From positions 496,001-560,000 of the forward strand of contig DATAPD010000015.1 of assembly GCA_036265385.1 (NCBI GenBank): 64,000 nt of DNA, in the 5' to 3' direction. Every line of letters begins with the position of its first letter. The first letter of the stretch is position 1. The stretch comes from DATAPD01 sp036265385 (lineage in GTDB: Bacteria; Acidobacteriota; Terriglobia; Terriglobales; Acidobacteriaceae). The notes beneath the pieces are model-generated. The model was not told the origin of the DNA. It saw only the letters and a list, made by a program, of their open reading frames with translations, and did no database searches. Shown here piece after piece: positions 60,729 through 64,000 of the stretch. A program made the position numbers and the translations under genes.

Positions 60729-61574
60729 TCACATTGCTGGCAACTTTCTAAACGGGTGCTCGAAGCTTAGGTAGAGGAAAACTCCTTTCAAGCCTTCACT
60801 CGGGCCGACTCCAATCGGCATGGCGATCCCGGGAACAATCTGCAGCCCGCTTTTAAAGTTGTACGCCCAGCGAACTCCTGGGTTGAGGAAGAGCGTACTG
60901 TTCCACTCGGTTTTTCCAGGTGCTGCGATGCCCTGTCCACGCACGTAATACGTTTCGAACATAACGTTGAAGCGCGACGTAGTTTGCCAGATGACGCTTT
61001 GGCCGAGATTGTAGGAAACGATGGACGCGCGTTGCCCTTCGATGTTGCGCGCGTGCGGAATGAAGGTGGAACCGGCGTTCCAGTGCGTCACAAATCTCCG
61101 ATTCAGCACAACACTCATCGGGAGATTCGTCTGGTAGCCCGTAGCACCAGCGCCGCGAGCTAGGGTCGAGTCGCCGGTAGGCAGGATGAGGCTGAAGCGC
61201 GGAGCCACTGCGATTCGAGCTTCTCCGTTACCGACCAACTGGTAACGGTAGTTCAGTACGACATCGCCAAAACCAGCCCCCTGATCGGCGGAAACTCCAG
61301 GGCGGACAGTGTTCAGCGTGTAACTGAGTTGATGGCGAATTCCGGGAACAGGCCATTCTTGAGTGAAGGAGTAAGCCCAATCATCGCTTTCAGGAAAGTA
61401 AGTGAATGTGCTGATGTGCTGGACCACGCCGAATTCCTGGTTGTAGGCCTCCTCGATCAGGAAGCTGTTGTCCTGGATGCCGGGATTCGGAGCTTGGGCA
61501 TGCAACATTGGGACGGAGAAAATGAGCGAGAAGAGCAGGACGGTTATGAAATTGAATTTCATTTTCATTTTCAT
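60729..61574 (-). CDS. Predicted outer-membrane beta-barrel protein (phenol-degradation MetA-like)
   Basis: A 281-residue exported protein: signal peptide (about residues 5-28, FITVLLFSLIFSVPMLHAQ), then amphipathic beta strands typical of a barrel, such as FGDVVLNYRYQLVG, IAVAPRFSLILPTGD and SVVLNRRFVTHWNAG, ending in a terminal aromatic-rich strand (GVFLYLSFEHPF). Conserved pieces resemble the Phenol_MetA_deg family of outer-membrane proteins. The start among several Met codons (61583 to 61568) is not decidable; 61574 is used. No partner gene is adjacent. Confidence 0.75.
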   Translation of the reverse strand: MKMKMKFNFITVLLFSLIFSVPMLHAQAPNPGIQDNSFLIEEAYNQEFGVVQHISTFTYFPESDDWAYSFTQEWPVPGIRHQLSYTLNTVRPGVSADQGAGFGDVVLNYRYQLVGNGEARIAVAPRFSLILPTGDSTLARGAGATGYQTNLPMSVVLNRRFVTHWNAGSTFIPHARNIEGQRASIVSYNLGQSVIWQTTSRFNVMFETYYVRGQGIAAPGKTEWNSTLFLNPGVRWAYNFKSGLQIVPGIAMPIGVGPSEGLKGVFLYLSFEHPFRKLPAM

Positions 61575-61721
61575 GAACACCATATCTGCTTACGCTGCGA
61601 GCCGTTCGTGACCGCCGTCACACGTCAATGTAACAAGGCGGGCGGCGTATGCTACGAACAAAGATCGGCAGTCATGAAAAATTCATCAAGTGTGGCAGAA
61701 ACCGAGGGACGTAGAAACTGC

Positions 61722-62432
61722 TCACTCCTCCAGTGAATTCTTGTCCGCGAGACGGCGGGCTTCACGAAAAATTTTCACAAACATGACGCGCGTGAGCTTA
61801 CCGGTCTGTGTGTTCTGGTTGGAAGGATGGTAAGACGCAAGCAGGGTGCGGCCGTCGGGCATCGAATATTTCGCGCCGTGGGCGAATGGATAGAGGCTCT
61901 TGGTGGCGAGACTGCCTTTCCGTTTCAGATAATCCAGATAGGCATCGAAGCCAATTTTTCCAAGCGCGACGATCACCCGCAGGTTGTTCAATCCCTCAAG
62001 TTCTCTTTCAAGATACGGAGCGCAATTCGCCAATTCCCGCGGAGTGGGTTTGTTCTCGGGCGGGGCGCACCGGGCTGCCGCTGTGATGTAGAGGTCTCGG
62101 AGAACCAGACCATCGTCGCGATGGATAGCGGCAGGCTGACTTGCGAATCCCGTTTCGTAAAGGACGGGATACATGAAATTCCCGGACGCGTCTCCGGTGA
62201 AAGGACGTCCGGTGCGGTTTGAACCGTGAGCGCCGGGGGCGAGGCCGAGAATAAGAACGCGCGCATTCGGGTCGCCGAAGCCGGGAACAGGTTTGCCCCA
62301 ATATTCGTGCTCGCGGTACGCGCGTCGTTTTTCTCGAGCGATGAGTTCGCGGTACGCGACGAGGCGGGGACAGCGTGTGCAGGAAACAACTTCGCGATTG
62401 AGTTGAATAAGCCAATTCGGACAGCGGGTCAC
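61722..62432 (-). CDS. Family 5 uracil-DNA glycosylase (UDGb)
   Basis: A 236-residue base-excision enzyme with the family 5 motif LGLAPGAHGSNRTGRPFTGD and the second motif SYHPSNQN. Four Fe-S cluster cysteines are visible: Cys18 and Cys21 in SCTRCPRL, and Cys residues in ARCAPPEN and ANCAPYL. Type 5 enzymes lack the usual catalytic Asp/Asn and remove uracil, hypoxanthine and xanthine. It is divergent from the metallophosphoesterase. Confidence 0.93.
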   Translation of the reverse strand: MTRCPNWLIQLNREVVSCTRCPRLVAYRELIAREKRRAYREHEYWGKPVPGFGDPNARVLILGLAPGAHGSNRTGRPFTGDASGNFMYPVLYETGFASQPAAIHRDDGLVLRDLYITAAARCAPPENKPTPRELANCAPYLERELEGLNNLRVIVALGKIGFDAYLDYLKRKGSLATKSLYPFAHGAKYSMPDGRTLLASYHPSNQNTQTGKLTRVMFVKIFREARRLADKNSLEE

Positions 62433-62488
62433 AATGCGATTGTACGGGTGAGCTGCCCATATCTCTTTAAAGAGTGCGCTAGACTCGA

Positions 62489-63349
62489 ATGGTGGGAATC
62501 ACACGAAGACAGTTCTTTGAACGAACGATTTTGACTGCTGGAGGATTGGCTGCATTTGAAGGGTTCATCCGTGAACCGCGCCATCCCATTGGAGAAGAAA
62601 TGGAAGTCAGGCTAGCGCGCTTGCCCGAAGCTTTCGACGGCTTCAAAATCGCGCAGATTTCCGACATTCACTATGGGCCGTACATGAACCAAGCCGGCGT
62701 GGCCCGGGGAATGCGGATCGCAGAGAAATGGCGGCCCGACCTTGTCGCGCTAACGGGAGACTTTACATCGCGTCCTCTCGGAAAAGCGTATGGAATCGAT
62801 GGAGCCCGGCACGCGGAGCCATGCGCGGACGAGCTCGTGAAATGGAAGGGCGTGCAGATGGTCGCGATTTTGGGGAATCACGACCATTGGAATGATCCAG
62901 GTACTGTAACGGGAGCATTACGAGACCGTGGAATTCCAGTGCTTCGGAACGAGTCCATTGCTGTTGAGCGAGATGGCGCAAGATTGTGGATCGCCGGTTC
63001 AGACGATGCGTTGGTCGGAGCTTCAGATATGGCCAAGACTCTGGAACGGGTACCGAAAAACGAAGCCACGGTGTTACTCATGCATGAACCGGACGTGGCC
63101 GACCATGTAGTGGGGTATCCCGTGGATCTGCAGCTCTCAGGTCATTCTCATGGTGGACAAGTCCGCTTGCCGGGTTTTGGGCCGATCATCCTGCCCGAAC
63201 TCGCTCGCAAATATCATACTGGGCTCAATCGAGTCGGACGCTTACAGGTGTACACCAATTGGGGGTTAGGAATGATCACGCCGCCAGTGCGATTACTTTG
63301 TCCACCGAAAGTGACGCTGCTCGTACTCAGAAAAGATACTAGACAGTAA
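62489..63349 (+). CDS. Exported metallophosphoesterase (YaeI/YkuE type)
   Basis: A 286-residue calcineurin-like phosphoesterase. A Tat-type leader starts MVGITRRQFFERTIL and continues LTAGGLAAFEGF. Metal-binding motifs follow in order: AQISDIHYG (D-x-H), ALTGDFTSR (GD), AILGNHDHW (GNHD), MHEPD and LSGHSHGGQ. Relatives hydrolyse UDP-2,3-diacylglucosamine or phospholipid-like esters on the outer face of the membrane; the exact substrate is open. Confidence 0.9.
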   Translation: MVGITRRQFFERTILTAGGLAAFEGFIREPRHPIGEEMEVRLARLPEAFDGFKIAQISDIHYGPYMNQAGVARGMRIAEKWRPDLVALTGDFTSRPLGKAYGIDGARHAEPCADELVKWKGVQMVAILGNHDHWNDPGTVTGALRDRGIPVLRNESIAVERDGARLWIAGSDDALVGASDMAKTLERVPKNEATVLLMHEPDVADHVVGYPVDLQLSGHSHGGQVRLPGFGPIILPELARKYHTGLNRVGRLQVYTNWGLGMITPPVRLLCPPKVTLLVLRKDTRQ

Positions 63350-63387
63350 CTTAGTTGGGCGCCGCGAGAGAATGTTGGACCAGTCAA

Positions 63388-63513
63388 ATGCTTGATCCCT
63401 TCACTTGGCCGATCTGGCTACAAGCAATTTTTGTGACGGTTGTTGTTCTCGCTGCTGTTCTCGCATGGTTCACAGTGAGCTGGGGCGTACTGCTTGCATC
63501 GCGGCCGGTCTAA
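63388..63513 (+). CDS. Possible 41-residue single-helix membrane protein
   Basis: An ATG at 63388 opens a 41-codon frame ending in TAA at 63511-63513. It begins MLDPFTWPIWLQ and continues through a hydrophobic stretch (AIFVTVVVLAAVLAWFTVSW, about 20 residues) to LLASRPV. One membrane helix is predicted. No ribosome site is clear (GGA about 8 bases upstream), and no homologue comes to mind; it may be random. Confidence 0.35.
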   Translation: MLDPFTWPIWLQAIFVTVVVLAAVLAWFTVSWGVLLASRPV

Positions 63514-63679
63514 TGTTTGCAGTAATCTTCAGGCTCAAGAATTTGCACTAACTACCATCACTACCTACGCACGTTGACGGTGCTCTTGCCCTATCTTTAA
63601 ACTGAAGTGTTGGCAGATCGGGGGCTGCTCAGGCCCTCGCTCGTCTCCAAGTTCTTGTCCCCAAGTTGAAAGGGAAATC

Positions 63680-64000
63680 GTGAGCCCAGCTGAAATCAAA
63701 GAGAGCACCAAGCGAGAAATCGCGGTTGAAGTACCAGCAGAAGAAGTGGTTCGTCAGACTGACGCGTTGATCCAGAAGTATCAGAAGCTGGCGCGCCTGC
63801 CCGGCTTTCGTCGCGGACATGTGCCGGCATCGATCATCAAGCATCGTTTCGCAGAAGACATCAAAACGGAAGTGGTTGAGGCTCTAGTACCGCGCTATTT
63901 CCGCCAAGAGGCTCAGAAACAGGGATTAACACCTGTGTCCCAGCCGAGGGTGACAGATCTGCATATCCATGATGGTGAGCCATTGAAGTTCAAAGCGTCG
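63680..64000 (+). CDS. tig: Trigger factor, N-terminal part (3' truncated by window edge)
   Basis: The frame starts at GTG 63680, preceded by AAAGGGA, and remains open to the edge (107 codons). It reads MSPAEIKESTKREIAVEVPA and then KLARLPGFRRGHVP, the G-F-R-x-G-x-x-P ribosome-binding signature of trigger factor, followed by SIIKHRFAEDIKTEVVEALV. Trigger factor is the ribosome-associated chaperone with peptidyl-prolyl isomerase activity; clpP and clpX usually follow but lie outside the window. Confidence 0.95.
   Translation, partial: MSPAEIKESTKREIAVEVPAEEVVRQTDALIQKYQKLARLPGFRRGHVPASIIKHRFAEDIKTEVVEALVPRYFRQEAQKQGLTPVSQPRVTDLHIHDGEPLKFKAS

Overview
The window reads as a chromosomal stretch of a moderately GC-rich, Gram-negative, heterotrophic member of the Acidobacteriota, most likely class Terriglobia. 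The case rests on two divergent VWFA-related Acidobacterial-domain proteins, a PknB-type kinase fused to TPRs, an ASPIC/UnbV FG-GAP protein, two DUF507 genes, a bacilliredoxin, and an Lpt pathway that implies an outer membrane. No phage, transposase, rRNA or CRISPR array is visible. One tRNA gene is present.

Layout. 1-7 kb: a truncated TPR protein, the small GTPase mglA, the VWFA pair, recX, mutY and malQ. 7-17 kb: a PpiD-like chaperone, then a carbohydrate patch with a GH2 exo-beta-glucosaminidase, an APC permease, a secreted ChbG/YdjC deacetylase and an ASPIC/UnbV protein. 17-26 kb: alaS, a thioredoxin-like protein, an M28 peptidase and a large kinase-TPR receptor. 26-35 kb: an envelope and stress operon on the minus strand (lptC/A fusion, lptB, rpoN, hpf), with recJ and a hypothetical gene just upstream; next to it on the plus strand are two overlapping DUF507 genes. 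36-42 kb: sppA, tRNA-Arg(UCG) and two tandem amino-acid permeases. 42-51 kb: thiE, accC, accB, pepP and the complete pilMNOPQ type IV pilus assembly operon headed by a small helix-turn-helix gene. 52-64 kb: a saccharopine-dehydrogenase-like protein, DoxX, a fused alpha/beta 2-oxoacid dehydrogenase E1, a Gph-type phosphatase, a cysteine-protease-fold hypothetical, a Rieske oxygenase with a bacilliredoxin, murB, a beta-barrel protein, family 5 UDG, a Tat-type metallophosphoesterase and the start of tig.

Themes. MglA together with PilMNOPQ points to polarity-controlled twitching motility. The GH2 enzyme and the ChbG-like deacetylase would together process chitin/chitosan oligosaccharides. LptC/A, LptB, PilQ, the beta-barrel protein, SppA and PpiD are envelope functions. 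RecX, MutY, RecJ and UDG are repair functions.

The strongest unexplained signal lies between genes. At a dozen or more intergenic sites there are degenerate tandem repeats with a strict 7-bp period, a different unit at each site, often touching or supplying the stop codon of a neighbouring gene. A second dispersed family consists of palindromic elements of about 90-130 bp with TCATCCCGA/TCGGGATGA or TCATTCCGA/TCGGAATGA ends. Other points are a likely CTG start codon on a permease, an intrinsic terminator between accB and accC, and an orphan terminator beside the tRNA that may end an unannotated small RNA.
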